Assembly: GCF_900188425.1 (NCBI RefSeq)
Contig: NZ_FZON01000003.1
Span: forward strand, 111,721-175,720
Direction of reading: 5' to 3'
Length of the DNA: 64,000 nucleotides
Source of the DNA: Antarctobacter heliothermus
GTDB taxonomy: Bacteria > Pseudomonadota > Alphaproteobacteria > Rhodobacterales > Rhodobacteraceae
Below are positions 37,949 through 46,459 of this stretch, in pieces (within the stretch, counting starts at the first letter, position 1; every line of letters begins with the position of its first letter). The translations under genes were made by a program, and so were the position numbers. The notes below the pieces were generated by a model, which was not told the origin of the DNA, made no database searches, and saw only the letters and a list, made by a program, of their open reading frames with translations.

Positions 37949-38530
37949 ATGGCCGTCGCACAGGCAACCGAATCCACCAATCTGACCGGGCATCTGCTGA
38001 TCGCCATGCCGGGCATGGGGGATCCGCGGTTCGAACACAGCGTGGTGTTCATCTGCGACCACTCCGACGAAGGCGCGATGGGGCTGATCGTCAACAAGGC
38101 CAGCAAAGACGTCGACATGCCGACGCTGCTGGCGCAGCTAGATATTGAATCGGCCCATGATCTGTCGCATCGCACGGTGCATTTCGGCGGTCCAGTGGAA
38201 ATGGGGCGCGGATTTGTCCTGCACACGCCGGACTATCAATCCATCGTGACCACGCTGGAGGTCCGCGATGACATCCACATGACCGCGACGCTGGACATCC
38301 TTGAGGATCTTGCCAAGGGCGACGGCCCGGACAAGTGGATGATGATGCTGGGCTACGCCGGCTGGGCGGCGGGGCAGTTGGAAAGCGAGATCGCCCAGAA
38401 CGGTTGGCTGGTCTGCGACGCCAGCCCCGCGTTGATCTTTGACCACCGGGATGCGGGAAAATGGGAGGCGGCGCTGGCCACCCTGGGCGTGGCGGCATTG
38501 GCGCTGAGTTCCGAAGGCGGTCGCGCCTGA
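37949..38530 (+). CDS. YqgE/AlgH family protein
   Basis: A 193-residue member of UPF0301. The hallmark opening LTGHLLIAMPGMGDPRFEHSVVFICDHSDEGAMGLIVNKAS and the GYAGWAAGQLESEI segment are clear. The family's biochemical role is not settled; AlgH influences alginate expression in Pseudomonas. AGGGGAGG precedes the ATG. It is convergent with the Sua5 gene, 30 bases from its stop. Confidence 0.9.
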   Translation: MAVAQATESTNLTGHLLIAMPGMGDPRFEHSVVFICDHSDEGAMGLIVNKASKDVDMPTLLAQLDIESAHDLSHRTVHFGGPVEMGRGFVLHTPDYQSIVTTLEVRDDIHMTATLDILEDLAKGDGPDKWMMMLGYAGWAAGQLESEIAQNGWLVCDASPALIFDHRDAGKWEAALATLGVAALALSSEGGRA

Positions 38531-38560
38531 TGACCTCATTTTCTGACACCCGGTCCGGGT

Positions 38561-39502
38561 CTAGCGTTCCGCAGCCGCGCGGCTGAGGCGGTCGTTGATC
38601 GCCACGCCCAGCCCCAGGTGCGGGATCGGTGAAATGGCGATGACCGGCGCGCCGGTGGCATCAAGCCGGTGCAGATACTCGAACAGATTGGCCGCAGCCT
38701 CTGTCAGATCCTCGGCAGGGGACAGGTTCAGGTCACAGTCCACCGCGCCGAATCCCAGCCGCGCCTCGCCCGGTTCGAATTCGACCGCGTTCAGCCGGAC
38801 ACTGGCCCTTGGCGCATAATGTGAGCGGGTCTGGCCGGGCGCGTTGATCCCGTCGGTTTCGCGTCGCAGCGCGATATGGGTATTCAGGGCGGCGCTCAGG
38901 GCCTCTTCGGTGATGCCGCCGGGGCGCAACAGCGTCGGCGGCGTGCCGGTCAACCCGAGGATCGTCGATTCAAGGCCGACAGCGCAGGGGCCGCCATCAA
39001 CCACCGCCTCTATCCGGTCGCCCAGATCGGCCATCACATGCGTCGCGCGGGTCGGGCTGATCTGGCCGGATCGGTTGGCAGAGGGCGCGGCCACCGGCCC
39101 GTCAAAGAGGCGCAGCAGGTTCTGCGCCACTGGCGCGGCAGGCATCCGCACCGCCAGACTGTCCAGTCCCGCCGTCACCAGCCGTGAGATCCCCGCATCC
39201 GCGCGCAGCGGCAGCACCAGCGTCAAGGGGCCGGGCCAAAAGGCATCGGCCAGCGCCTGCGCCGCCTCGGACCAGTGTACCAGCGTCTTTACCTGCTCCA
39301 GCTCGGCGCAATGCACGATCAGCGGGTTGAACTCGGGCCGACCCTTGGCAGCAAAGATGCGCGCCACGGCGCGGTCCTGCCGGGCATCGGCGCCCAGTCC
39401 GTAAACCGTCTCTGTCGGGAAGGCGACCAGCCCGCCATCGGTCAACAGACCGGCGGCGCGGCTCAGATCCTGCGTGCTGGCGCTCAGGCGAAGGGCGGGC
39501 AT
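38561..39502 (-). CDS. L-threonylcarbamoyladenylate synthase, Sua5 type
   Basis: A 313-residue enzyme that makes threonylcarbamoyl-AMP for the t6A37 modification of ANN-decoding tRNAs. The YrdC domain (residues about 12-200) has GGLVAFPTETVYGLGADA and FAAKGRPEFNPL, and APSANRSGQISPT. A C-terminal Sua5 domain follows, joined by PGQTRSHYAPR, so it is the long Sua5 form and not TsaC. The start is ATG 39502 (MPALRLSASTQ); codons upstream are not conserved-looking. Confidence 0.92.
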   Translation of the reverse strand: MPALRLSASTQDLSRAAGLLTDGGLVAFPTETVYGLGADARQDRAVARIFAAKGRPEFNPLIVHCAELEQVKTLVHWSEAAQALADAFWPGPLTLVLPLRADAGISRLVTAGLDSLAVRMPAAPVAQNLLRLFDGPVAAPSANRSGQISPTRATHVMADLGDRIEAVVDGGPCAVGLESTILGLTGTPPTLLRPGGITEEALSAALNTHIALRRETDGINAPGQTRSHYAPRASVRLNAVEFEPGEARLGFGAVDCDLNLSPAEDLTEAAANLFEYLHRLDATGAPVIAISPIPHLGLGVAINDRLSRAAAER

Positions 39503-39626
39503 CGCGGCGGTCCTCTCGTGACGCGGCGTTCTGGTTGCGGCGGGGGCGGGGGCGTCTACCCTCTGCCACATGCCTGCGGGCGTGCTACAAGAGCTGCGCC
39601 AGCTTGCCAAGACAGAGGAGAACCCC

Positions 39627-41327
39627 ATGCCCTATCGTGCGCCAATCGATGCCTATATGCGGCTTTTGCGCGACGTTGTCGGTTATGACCGCGTCGCCGG
39701 GACAGAGCGGTTTGGTGAGGCGACGCCGGACATGGTCGCCGCCATCCTCGGCGAGGCTGGCAAACTGTGCGAAGAGGTGTTGGCCCCCTTGCAGCGGTCC
39801 GGTGACCTTGACCCGGCGCGACTGGAAAATGGCAAGGTGCGCACCTCCAAGGGGTTTGCCGACGGCTACAGGGCAATGGCCGAGGGCGGCTGGATCGCCA
39901 CCTCCGCGCCAGAGGAATTTGGCGGCATGGGCCTGCCGTTGACGGTGACGACCTGCGTCAACGACATGGTCGGCGCGGCCTGCCTGTCGTTGCAACTGAA
40001 CCCGCTGATGAGCCAAGGCCAGATCGACGCGCTGGAACATCACGCCAGCGATGAGTTGCGCAACCTCTACCTGCCCAAGCTGATCTCTGGCGAATGGGCC
40101 GGCACCATGAACCTGACCGAACCGCAGGCCGGGTCCGACGTCGGCGCGCTGTCGTCCAAGGCGGTGCCAAATGACGATGGCACCTACGCGATCACCGGGC
40201 AAAAAATCTATATCTCGTGGGGCGACAACGATTTTACCGAAAACGTCTGCCACCTTGTGCTGGCGCGGCTGCCCGATGGCGTGCCCGGCACCAAGGGCAT
40301 CAGCCTGTTTCTGGTGCCCAAGCTGATCCCGGATGACAACGGCAATCCCGGCGTGGCCAATGACCTGCATGTGGTCAGCCTTGAACACAAGATGGGGCTG
40401 CACGGCTCACCGACCTGCGTGATGCAGTATGACGGCGCCAAGGGCTGGCTGGTCGGCGAACCGCACGACGGTATGCGCGCCATGTTCACCATGATGAACA
40501 ACGCCCGCCTTGGCGTGGGTGTGCAGGGCGTCAGCGTGGCTGAGGGCGCGCTGCAACACGCGCTGACCTATGCGCAGGAGCGCAAGCAGGGCCGCACCCC
40601 CGAGGGCACCATCATCGGCCACGCCGATGTGCGCCGGATGCTGGCCACCATGCGCGCCGAAACCTTTGCCGCCCGCGCCATTGCGCTGTCGCTGGCGGTG
40701 GCCATCGACACCGGCAACGCGACCGGCGATGCGGAATGGACCGCGCGCGCCGCGCTGCTGACCCCCATCACCAAGGCCTTTGGCACCGAAACCGGCATCA
40801 AGGTCGCCGACATGGGCATTCAGGTGCATGGCGGCATGGGCTTTATCGAGGAAACCGGCGCGGCGCAGTACCTGCGCGACGTCCGGGTCACCGCGATCTA
40901 CGAGGGCACCAACGGCATTCAGGCGATGGACCTTGTCGGGCGCAAGATGATGGATGGCGGCGAGGCCGCCTTTGCCCTACTGGACGAAATCGAAGCCGGG
41001 GCAGAGGCCGCGCGCGCCGACCTGCCGGATCTGGCAGAGGCGGTCTGGCAATCGGCCGAATCGCTGCGCGAGACCACAGAGGCACTGCTGGCCCGCGAGA
41101 TGCCCGACCGTTTCGGCGGCGCGCTGCCATATCTGCGTGGCTTTGCCCGCGTTTTGGGCGCGCATTTCCACCTGCGCGCCGCGATGGCGGCACCGGACAG
41201 TGCCGATGCGCGGCTGGCGGCGTTCTACATCCTGCGGATGTTGCCGGAACACGCCGGTCTGCTGGCCGAGGCGCGCGCCGATGTCAGCGCGCTGGGCAAC
41301 CTCAGCACCGAGGATCTGGTGGCGTGA
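39627..41327 (+). CDS. acyl-CoA dehydrogenase with C-terminal extension (DmdC/FadE-like)
   Basis: A 566-residue FAD flavoenzyme that puts a trans-2 double bond into an acyl-CoA. MNLTEPQAGSDVGAL and the FAD/substrate segment IQVHGGMGFIEETGAAQYLRD are diagnostic, followed by RVTAIYEGTNGIQAMDLVGRK. The extra 100 C-terminal residues place it in the long group that includes the methylmercaptopropionyl-CoA dehydrogenase DmdC of marine bacteria, but sequence alone cannot separate DmdC from fatty acyl-CoA enzymes. GAGGAG precedes ATG 39627. The next gene overlaps its stop by one base. Electrons would go to ETF and then to the ETF-QO encoded at 51643. Confidence 0.9.
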   Translation: MPYRAPIDAYMRLLRDVVGYDRVAGTERFGEATPDMVAAILGEAGKLCEEVLAPLQRSGDLDPARLENGKVRTSKGFADGYRAMAEGGWIATSAPEEFGGMGLPLTVTTCVNDMVGAACLSLQLNPLMSQGQIDALEHHASDELRNLYLPKLISGEWAGTMNLTEPQAGSDVGALSSKAVPNDDGTYAITGQKIYISWGDNDFTENVCHLVLARLPDGVPGTKGISLFLVPKLIPDDNGNPGVANDLHVVSLEHKMGLHGSPTCVMQYDGAKGWLVGEPHDGMRAMFTMMNNARLGVGVQGVSVAEGALQHALTYAQERKQGRTPEGTIIGHADVRRMLATMRAETFAARAIALSLAVAIDTGNATGDAEWTARAALLTPITKAFGTETGIKVADMGIQVHGGMGFIEETGAAQYLRDVRVTAIYEGTNGIQAMDLVGRKMMDGGEAAFALLDEIEAGAEAARADLPDLAEAVWQSAESLRETTEALLAREMPDRFGGALPYLRGFARVLGAHFHLRAAMAAPDSADARLAAFYILRMLPEHAGLLAEARADVSALGNLSTEDLVA

Positions 41328-42367
41328 TGGACGGCACGGCACAGACAATACGCTATCCGTGGGAAACCCCGCCGGAACCGGGGCAGGCCATCGAACTGGC
41401 CGAGGGCGTGTTGTGGATGCGCCTGCCGCTGCCGATGAAGCTGGACCATGTGAACGTCTATGCGCTGGACGACGGCGACGGCTGGACCGTGGTCGACACC
41501 GGCTTTGCCTCCAACACGTCGCGCCGGATCTGGGGCGACCTGATGGCCGGGCCGCTGGGCGGCAAACCGGTGCGCCGGGTCATTGTCACCCATCACCACC
41601 CCGATCACATGGGACTGGCGGGCTGGTTCCAGTCTGCGCATGGCGCGGAACTGGTGACAACGCGCACCGCTTGGCTGTTTGCGCGGATGTTGCAACTGGA
41701 CGCACAGGACCGGCCGACGCAGGAAACACTGGACTATTGGCGCGGCGCGGGGATGGACCCGGACATTCTGGCCGAACGCATGGCCGAACGCCCGTTCAAC
41801 TTTGCCGATTGCGTGGCCCCGATGCCGCTGGGCTTTACCCGCATCAAGCAGGGGGACACGCTGCGCGTCGGGGGCCGGACTTGGGACGTGCATATCGGCA
41901 ACGGCCACGCGCCGGAACATGCAACCCTGTGGTCGCGCGACGATGATCTGGTGCTGGCGGGCGATCAGATCCTGCCCTCGATCAGCTCCAACCTTGGGGT
42001 CTACGCGACAGAGCCAGAGGCAGACCCGGTGGCGGGCTGGCTGGAAAGCTGTGAGCGGTTGGGCGCGCTGGCGCGTCCCGGTCATCTGGTGATGGGCGGG
42101 CACAAACTGCCCTTTACCGGGCTGACCCCGCGCATGACCCAACTGATCGAGAATCACCATAGCGCGCTGAACCGGTTGCACGCTTATCTGACCACCGCCC
42201 AGACAGCGGGGGAGTGTTTTCCACCGCTGTTCAAACGCCGGATCGGCAGCGGCGAATACGGTCTGGCCCTGGTCGAGTCGATGGCCCATTGCCTGCACCT
42301 GTGGCACGCGGGCCGCGCCACGCGCAGCCGCCGTGACGACGGGGCATGGGTGTTTCAGGCGGTTTGA
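41327..42367 (+). CDS. MBL-fold metallo-hydrolase coupled to the acyl-CoA dehydrogenase
   Basis: A 346-residue metallo-beta-lactamase-fold protein with metal motif VTHHHPDHMGL at residues about 86-96, then GNGHAPEHATLW (His ligand) and LAGDQILPSIS (Asp ligand). A C-terminal helical domain with a winged-helix look follows, as in lactonase or thioesterase-like relatives. Its ATG shares a base with the dehydrogenase stop (TGATG). A hydrolase acting on the product of that pathway, such as a thioester, is a reasonable inference but not shown. Confidence 0.82.
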   Translation: MDGTAQTIRYPWETPPEPGQAIELAEGVLWMRLPLPMKLDHVNVYALDDGDGWTVVDTGFASNTSRRIWGDLMAGPLGGKPVRRVIVTHHHPDHMGLAGWFQSAHGAELVTTRTAWLFARMLQLDAQDRPTQETLDYWRGAGMDPDILAERMAERPFNFADCVAPMPLGFTRIKQGDTLRVGGRTWDVHIGNGHAPEHATLWSRDDDLVLAGDQILPSISSNLGVYATEPEADPVAGWLESCERLGALARPGHLVMGGHKLPFTGLTPRMTQLIENHHSALNRLHAYLTTAQTAGECFPPLFKRRIGSGEYGLALVESMAHCLHLWHAGRATRSRRDDGAWVFQAV

Positions 42368-42527
42368 TTCGGGGGGGTGACGGCGCGTACTGCGCAAACT
42401 TCGGGCACTATGGGTCACACCTGCGTGGGCCGCGACATCCTTGCCGCCCCCCGGCGCGTGACAGCCGCGCCGAATTGCGCTAACCCGTTGCGGAACGCAA
42501 ACATCGGACAGGCCGCAGGAAAACATC

Positions 42528-42662
42528 ATGGCTGAGCACAAGCACGGATCTATGGATACCACCACTCAAGAGAAGACCTTTGAGGGCTTCATCAATTTCA
42601 CGATCCGCTCTGTGATCGTGATTCTGGTCCTCGTGATTTTCATGGCGATCTTCAATTCCTGA
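42528..42662 (+). CDS. aa3-type cytochrome c oxidase subunit IV
   Basis: A 44-residue peptide, MAEHKHGSMDTTTQEKTFEGF then a single membrane helix, matching the short subunit IV (pfam07835) of alphaproteobacterial aa3 oxidases. The soluble N-terminus followed by FEGFIN-F-I and the helix VIVILVLVIFMAIF is the family pattern. GCAGGA lies eight bases before the ATG. Other oxidase subunits are not in the window, which is usual, since this gene is often unlinked. Confidence 0.85.
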   Translation: MAEHKHGSMDTTTQEKTFEGFINFTIRSVIVILVLVIFMAIFNS

Positions 42663-42698
42663 TCGCACGAAACGCCTGAACGGGCGGGGTGGTATGAC

Positions 42699-43334
42699 AT
42701 GATGAACAGACGTACGGCGATGATGGCGCTGGGGGCGACGGCTGTTGTCGCCGGGTGCGGCAATGCCTCGGGGCGCAATTCCTCGCCGGAAGAGGCGGCG
42801 CGCGCCGCCTATCGCCATCCCGGCCCGCCTGAGATCGTGTTGTACACGATGATCAACAACCGCACCGGATCGGGCGCCCATTCCGCCATGTTGATCAATG
42901 CGCCGTCGCAGCGGGTGATCTTTGACCCTGCTGGCACGGCGCGGTTTACCGGCGTGCCGGAAATCGGTGACGTTCTGTACGGCATCACCCCCCAGGCGCG
43001 GCGCTTTTTCGAAAGCGCGCATGCGCGCTCGACCTACCGCATGCGCATTCTCAGCAGTCCTGTCGACGGGGCAGTGGCCGAACGCGCGCTGCAGATCGCT
43101 GAAAGCAAGGGGCCGGTGGGACCGGCGCTGTGTTCAAACGCGGTCTCTGACATCATCGGCAAACTGCCAGGGTTTGAATCGGTGCGCGGCATCTGGATGC
43201 CGAACAAGCTGGCCGACAGGTTTGCGCGGTTGCCCGGCGTCACCGAAAGCGTGCTGCGTGAGGACGATTCCGACGACAAGGAAGCGGCCATCGCCGAGCT
43301 CGAGGCACAAAAAGCGCGCAAGCAGCAGAACTGA
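42699..43334 (+). CDS. lipoprotein of unknown function, possibly a permuted papain-like fold
   Basis: A 211-residue lipoprotein precursor. The lipobox is VVAG-C at residues 17-20 after a short Tat-like or Sec signal (MMNRRTAMMALGATA). The mature part has GSGAHSAMLINAPSQRVIFDPAG and, about 80 residues later, GPALCSNAVSDIIG. A His followed by a Cys in these contexts recalls permuted NlpC/P60-like proteins, but this is a guess from pattern only. The C-terminus is a charged helix. It follows the oxidase peptide by 36 bases. Confidence 0.65.
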   Translation: MMNRRTAMMALGATAVVAGCGNASGRNSSPEEAARAAYRHPGPPEIVLYTMINNRTGSGAHSAMLINAPSQRVIFDPAGTARFTGVPEIGDVLYGITPQARRFFESAHARSTYRMRILSSPVDGAVAERALQIAESKGPVGPALCSNAVSDIIGKLPGFESVRGIWMPNKLADRFARLPGVTESVLREDDSDDKEAAIAELEAQKARKQQN

Positions 43335-43340
43335 GGCGGC

Positions 43341-43658
43341 TCAGAACGGCAGCCAGGCGCCCGCGATCATCACCGCGGCGCCTGCGCCGACCGCGCCGTA
43401 CAGGCTTTTCCAGACATATCCCACGATCAGCGCCGCCGCTGCTGCCGTCAGGCGCAGCGGGTCGGTTTCGCCGCCCGTTGCCGTGGGCCAGACCACCAGC
43501 GGCGCAACCAGCGCGGGCATGACCGCGACAGCGGTATAGCGCAGGTGCCGCAGCAGCCAGTCCGGCATAGCGCGGTCCCCGACCAGTCCCAGAAACAAAA
43601 AGCGCAGCCCGAACGACCCCAGCCCCATGCCGATGATGACGATCCACAGGTCATTCAT
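43341..43658 (-). CDS. AzlD family small subunit of a branched-chain amino-acid exporter
   Basis: A 105-residue protein with four short membrane helices of the AzlD family. LRHLRYTAVAVMPALVAPLVVW is the conserved stretch. It starts within the stop of the azlC gene (ATGA overlap). With AzlC it forms an exporter for branched-chain amino acids. Confidence 0.85.
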   Translation of the reverse strand: MNDLWIVIIGMGLGSFGLRFLFLGLVGDRAMPDWLLRHLRYTAVAVMPALVAPLVVWPTATGGETDPLRLTAAAAALIVGYVWKSLYGAVGAGAAVMIAGAWLPF

Positions 43659-44380
43659 GCGCCCGGCCTCCGGTCTGCTTGCATCCCGGCGCGGCGTTCG
43701 ACCTCTGCGCCTGTCATCATGCCCGCCAGTGCGCCCACCATCAGCCCCAGGTTATAGGGCAAAAAGGCAAACAGCAGCGCCATCACGGCGGCCACCACTG
43801 CGGCGGCCCGATGTGCCCCGGTCCGCAAGGCGGGTGCAAACAGTGCGATAAAGGCGATGGGCAGCACAAAATCCAGCCCCATCTCCGACGGCACGGATTC
43901 GCCCACCCAGGCCCCGAACAGCGTGAATAGATACCAGGGCGGGCAGATCGGCGTCACAACCCCCATGAAAAACGCGAACTTCTGCGCCACGGTCTGGTTC
44001 GGTCGCGCCTCAAAGTCGATCACAGAGGCGGCATAGGTCTGGTCGACCAGGAAATACGCCACCAGCCCGCGTTTCCACAGCGGCAACGGCCCAAGGTGCG
44101 GCGTGATCGAGGCAGAGTACATCGCCATGCGCAGGTTGACCGCCAACGCCGAGATCAGCACCACCACCGTCGGCGCGTTTTCGTTCATCAGTTGCACGGC
44201 GGTGAACTGCGCCGCGCCCGCGATCACGACAACCGAAAACATCAGCGTCTCGAACAGGCTCAGCCCGGCCTCGGTCGCCACCACGCCGAACAGCATGGCG
44301 AACGGCCCGACGACAAACAGGAAGGGCAGCGCATTCCGCACGCCCCGCCAATAGCTTGACATCACTTGCTGACCGTCCAT
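43655..44380 (-). CDS. AzlC family large subunit of a branched-chain amino-acid exporter
   Basis: A 241-residue permease with about six membrane helices. ALPFLLVVGPFAMLFGVVATEAGLS-like opening, FSVVVIAGAAQFTAVQLMNENAP and RMAMYSASITPHLG are AzlC signatures. Co-translated with the AzlD subunit downstream. It is divergent from fdhD, 47 bases away. Confidence 0.88.
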   Translation of the reverse strand: MDGQQVMSSYWRGVRNALPFLFVVGPFAMLFGVVATEAGLSLFETLMFSVVVIAGAAQFTAVQLMNENAPTVVVLISALAVNLRMAMYSASITPHLGPLPLWKRGLVAYFLVDQTYAASVIDFEARPNQTVAQKFAFFMGVVTPICPPWYLFTLFGAWVGESVPSEMGLDFVLPIAFIALFAPALRTGAHRAAAVVAAVMALLFAFLPYNLGLMVGALAGMMTGAEVERRAGMQADRRPGA

Positions 44381-44427
44381 GACTACACCCTCAATTGCCC
44401 GAATGCCCTACCCAAGCGAGGCCACAG

Positions 44428-45330
44428 ATGCAATCGCCCGAAGCGGGATCAAAGCGCCCCGAACCCGACTACCTGATCGCCCCGGACCCGGCGGCCCCGC
44501 GCCTGACCCGCGCCGTCACCGGCACCGATCACACCGGGGCCACGGTCACGGTGCGCGTGGTAGAGGAACGCCCGCTGACGATTTTTCTCAACCGGCAGGA
44601 AATTGTCACCGCCATGACCATTGGCGACTACCCCGAATATCTGGCGATCGGTTTCCTGCGCAATCAGGGGATGCTGGCGGATGATGAGAAAATCACCGGC
44701 GTCGACTATGACGAGGAACTGGAAACCGTGGTCGTGCGCACCGCCTCGCAGACCACCTACGAAGAGAAGATGCAGAAGAAAACGCGCACCTCGGGCTGCG
44801 CCGTCGGCACTGTCTTTGGTGACATGATGGAGGGGCTGGAACAGGTCAGCCTGCCCGCGACAGAGGTGCGCACCTCATGGCTGTACGCGCTGGCGCACCG
44901 GATCAACACCACCCCGTCCCTGTACCTTGAGGCGGGCGCCATCCACGGCACCGTCCTGTGCCAGGGCGACCGCCCGCTGGTCTACATGGAGGATGTCGGG
45001 CGCCACAACGCGGTCGACAAGATTGCAGGCTGGATGTTCCGCAATGGTATTCCGGCCCATGACAAGATCCTCTATACCACCGGGCGGTTGACCTCGGAAA
45101 TGGTGATCAAGACCGCGCTCATGGGCATCCCGGTGCTGGCGTCGCGCTCTGGCTTTACCGCGTGGGGCGTCGAGATCGCGCAACAGGTTGGCCTGACCTG
45201 CATCGGGCGGATGCGCGGCAAGCGGTTTACCTGCCTGTCCGGCGCGGACCGCCTCGTGCGCGACATCGACCCCGACAGCGTGGTCGAAGAGGATCGCAAA
45301 CATCGCCGAAAAAGCGCGGGGACCGAATGA
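44428..45330 (+). CDS. fdhD: formate dehydrogenase accessory sulfurtransferase FdhD
   Basis: A 300-residue protein that passes sulfur from a cysteine desulfurase to the molybdenum cofactor of formate dehydrogenase. RPLTIFLNRQEIVTAMTIGDYPEYLAIGFLRNQG and EDVGRHNAVDKIAG are diagnostic. The sulfur-carrying loop reads RTSGCAVGT with a single Cys where many relatives have CxxC. ATG 44428 has GAGG upstream; a TTG at 44395 is in frame. It heads a four-gene cluster, mobA starting within its stop. Confidence 0.92.
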   Translation: MQSPEAGSKRPEPDYLIAPDPAAPRLTRAVTGTDHTGATVTVRVVEERPLTIFLNRQEIVTAMTIGDYPEYLAIGFLRNQGMLADDEKITGVDYDEELETVVVRTASQTTYEEKMQKKTRTSGCAVGTVFGDMMEGLEQVSLPATEVRTSWLYALAHRINTTPSLYLEAGAIHGTVLCQGDRPLVYMEDVGRHNAVDKIAGWMFRNGIPAHDKILYTTGRLTSEMVIKTALMGIPVLASRSGFTAWGVEIAQQVGLTCIGRMRGKRFTCLSGADRLVRDIDPDSVVEEDRKHRRKSAGTE

Positions 45331-45956
45331 AACAGCCCGTCGGAGTGATCCTTGCGGGCGGTCTGGCCTCGCGCATGGGCGGCGGCGACAAGGCGCTGTT
45401 GCCGCTGGGCGGCCAAACGCTGTTGGCCCGCGTGATCGACCGCCTGTCACCGCAGGTGGCGGCGCTGGCCCTGAACGCCAATGGCGACGCCGCGCGCTTT
45501 GCGGACTACGGCCTGCCGGTGGTGGCCGATTCCATCGCCGATTATCCCGGCCCGCTCGCCGGGGTTCTGGCCGGTCTGGACTGGGCGGCAGAGCAGGGGG
45601 CCGACACGGTGGTCAGCGTCGCCGCCGACACGCCGTTTTTCCCCTGTGATCTGGTGCCGCGCCTGCTGTTGGCGTCTGAGGGACAGGACCATCCGCTGGT
45701 TCTGGCCGCCACCAAGGGCGACACCCAGACCCGCAGCAAATCCCGCTCTGGCCTGATCCGCCACCCCACCTTTGGCCTCTGGCCGGTGGCCCTGCGCGAC
45801 GATCTGCGCGCGGCGCTGGCGGGCGGGTTGAAAAAGGTCGTGCTCTGGACCGAACAGCACGGCGGGCGTGAGACGCTGTTTCCCGCCACGCCCTTTGATC
45901 CGTTTTTCAACGTGAACACGCCAGAGGATCTGGCACAGGCGGAGGCGCTGCTATGA
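45327..45956 (+). CDS. mobA: molybdenum cofactor guanylyltransferase MobA
   Basis: A 209-residue nucleotidyltransferase that joins GMP to molybdopterin to make the bis-MGD cofactor. GVILAGGLASRMGGGDKALLPLGG is the GTP-binding signature and FFNVNTPEDL the C-terminal one. The ATG lies within the fdhD stop (ATGA) and its own stop overlaps mobB, so all are translated in series. Confidence 0.93.
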   Translation: MKQPVGVILAGGLASRMGGGDKALLPLGGQTLLARVIDRLSPQVAALALNANGDAARFADYGLPVVADSIADYPGPLAGVLAGLDWAAEQGADTVVSVAADTPFFPCDLVPRLLLASEGQDHPLVLAATKGDTQTRSKSRSGLIRHPTFGLWPVALRDDLRAALAGGLKKVVLWTEQHGGRETLFPATPFDPFFNVNTPEDLAQAEALL

Positions 45957-46459
45957 GGCTCTACGGCGTGACGGGCTGGAAAAACGCCGGCAAGACCGGC
46001 CTGATGGAACGGCTGGTGACAGAGATCACCACACGCGGGTTGACCGTCAGCACCGTCAAACACGCGCACCACAGCTTTGACGTCGATCACCCCGGCAAGG
46101 ACAGCTATCGCCACCGGCAGGCGGGCGCGTCAGAGGTGGTTCTGGCCTCGCGCAACCGGGTGGCGCATATGGTCGAACTGCGCGGCGCGCAGGAACCCAC
46201 GCTGGACTCGCTGCTGGCCCGGCTGGCCCCGGTCGATCTGGTGCTGGTCGAGGGCTACAAGCGCGACCGCCACCCCAAGGTCGAGGCGCACAGGGCAGAG
46301 ACCGGCAATGCGCTGATCGCGCCGGGGGACACGACAATCCGCGCCGTGGCCTCGGACGTGCCGCTGGATCTGGACCGCCCGGTGTTCGATCTGAACGACA
46401 CCCGCGCCATTGCCGATTTCATCCTGACGGAGGTCGGTTTGGCGAAAGCTGCGGAATGA
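45953..46459 (+). CDS. mobB: molybdopterin-guanine dinucleotide biosynthesis protein MobB
   Basis: A 168-residue P-loop GTPase that assists MobA. YGVTGWKNAGKTGLMERLV is the Walker A region, KHAHHSFDVDHPGKDSYRHRQAGA the family signature, and VLVEGYKRDRHPK the Walker B-like region. It overlaps mobA and the following moeA fusion by four bases each. Confidence 0.93.
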   Translation: MRLYGVTGWKNAGKTGLMERLVTEITTRGLTVSTVKHAHHSFDVDHPGKDSYRHRQAGASEVVLASRNRVAHMVELRGAQEPTLDSLLARLAPVDLVLVEGYKRDRHPKVEAHRAETGNALIAPGDTTIRAVASDVPLDLDRPVFDLNDTRAIADFILTEVGLAKAAE

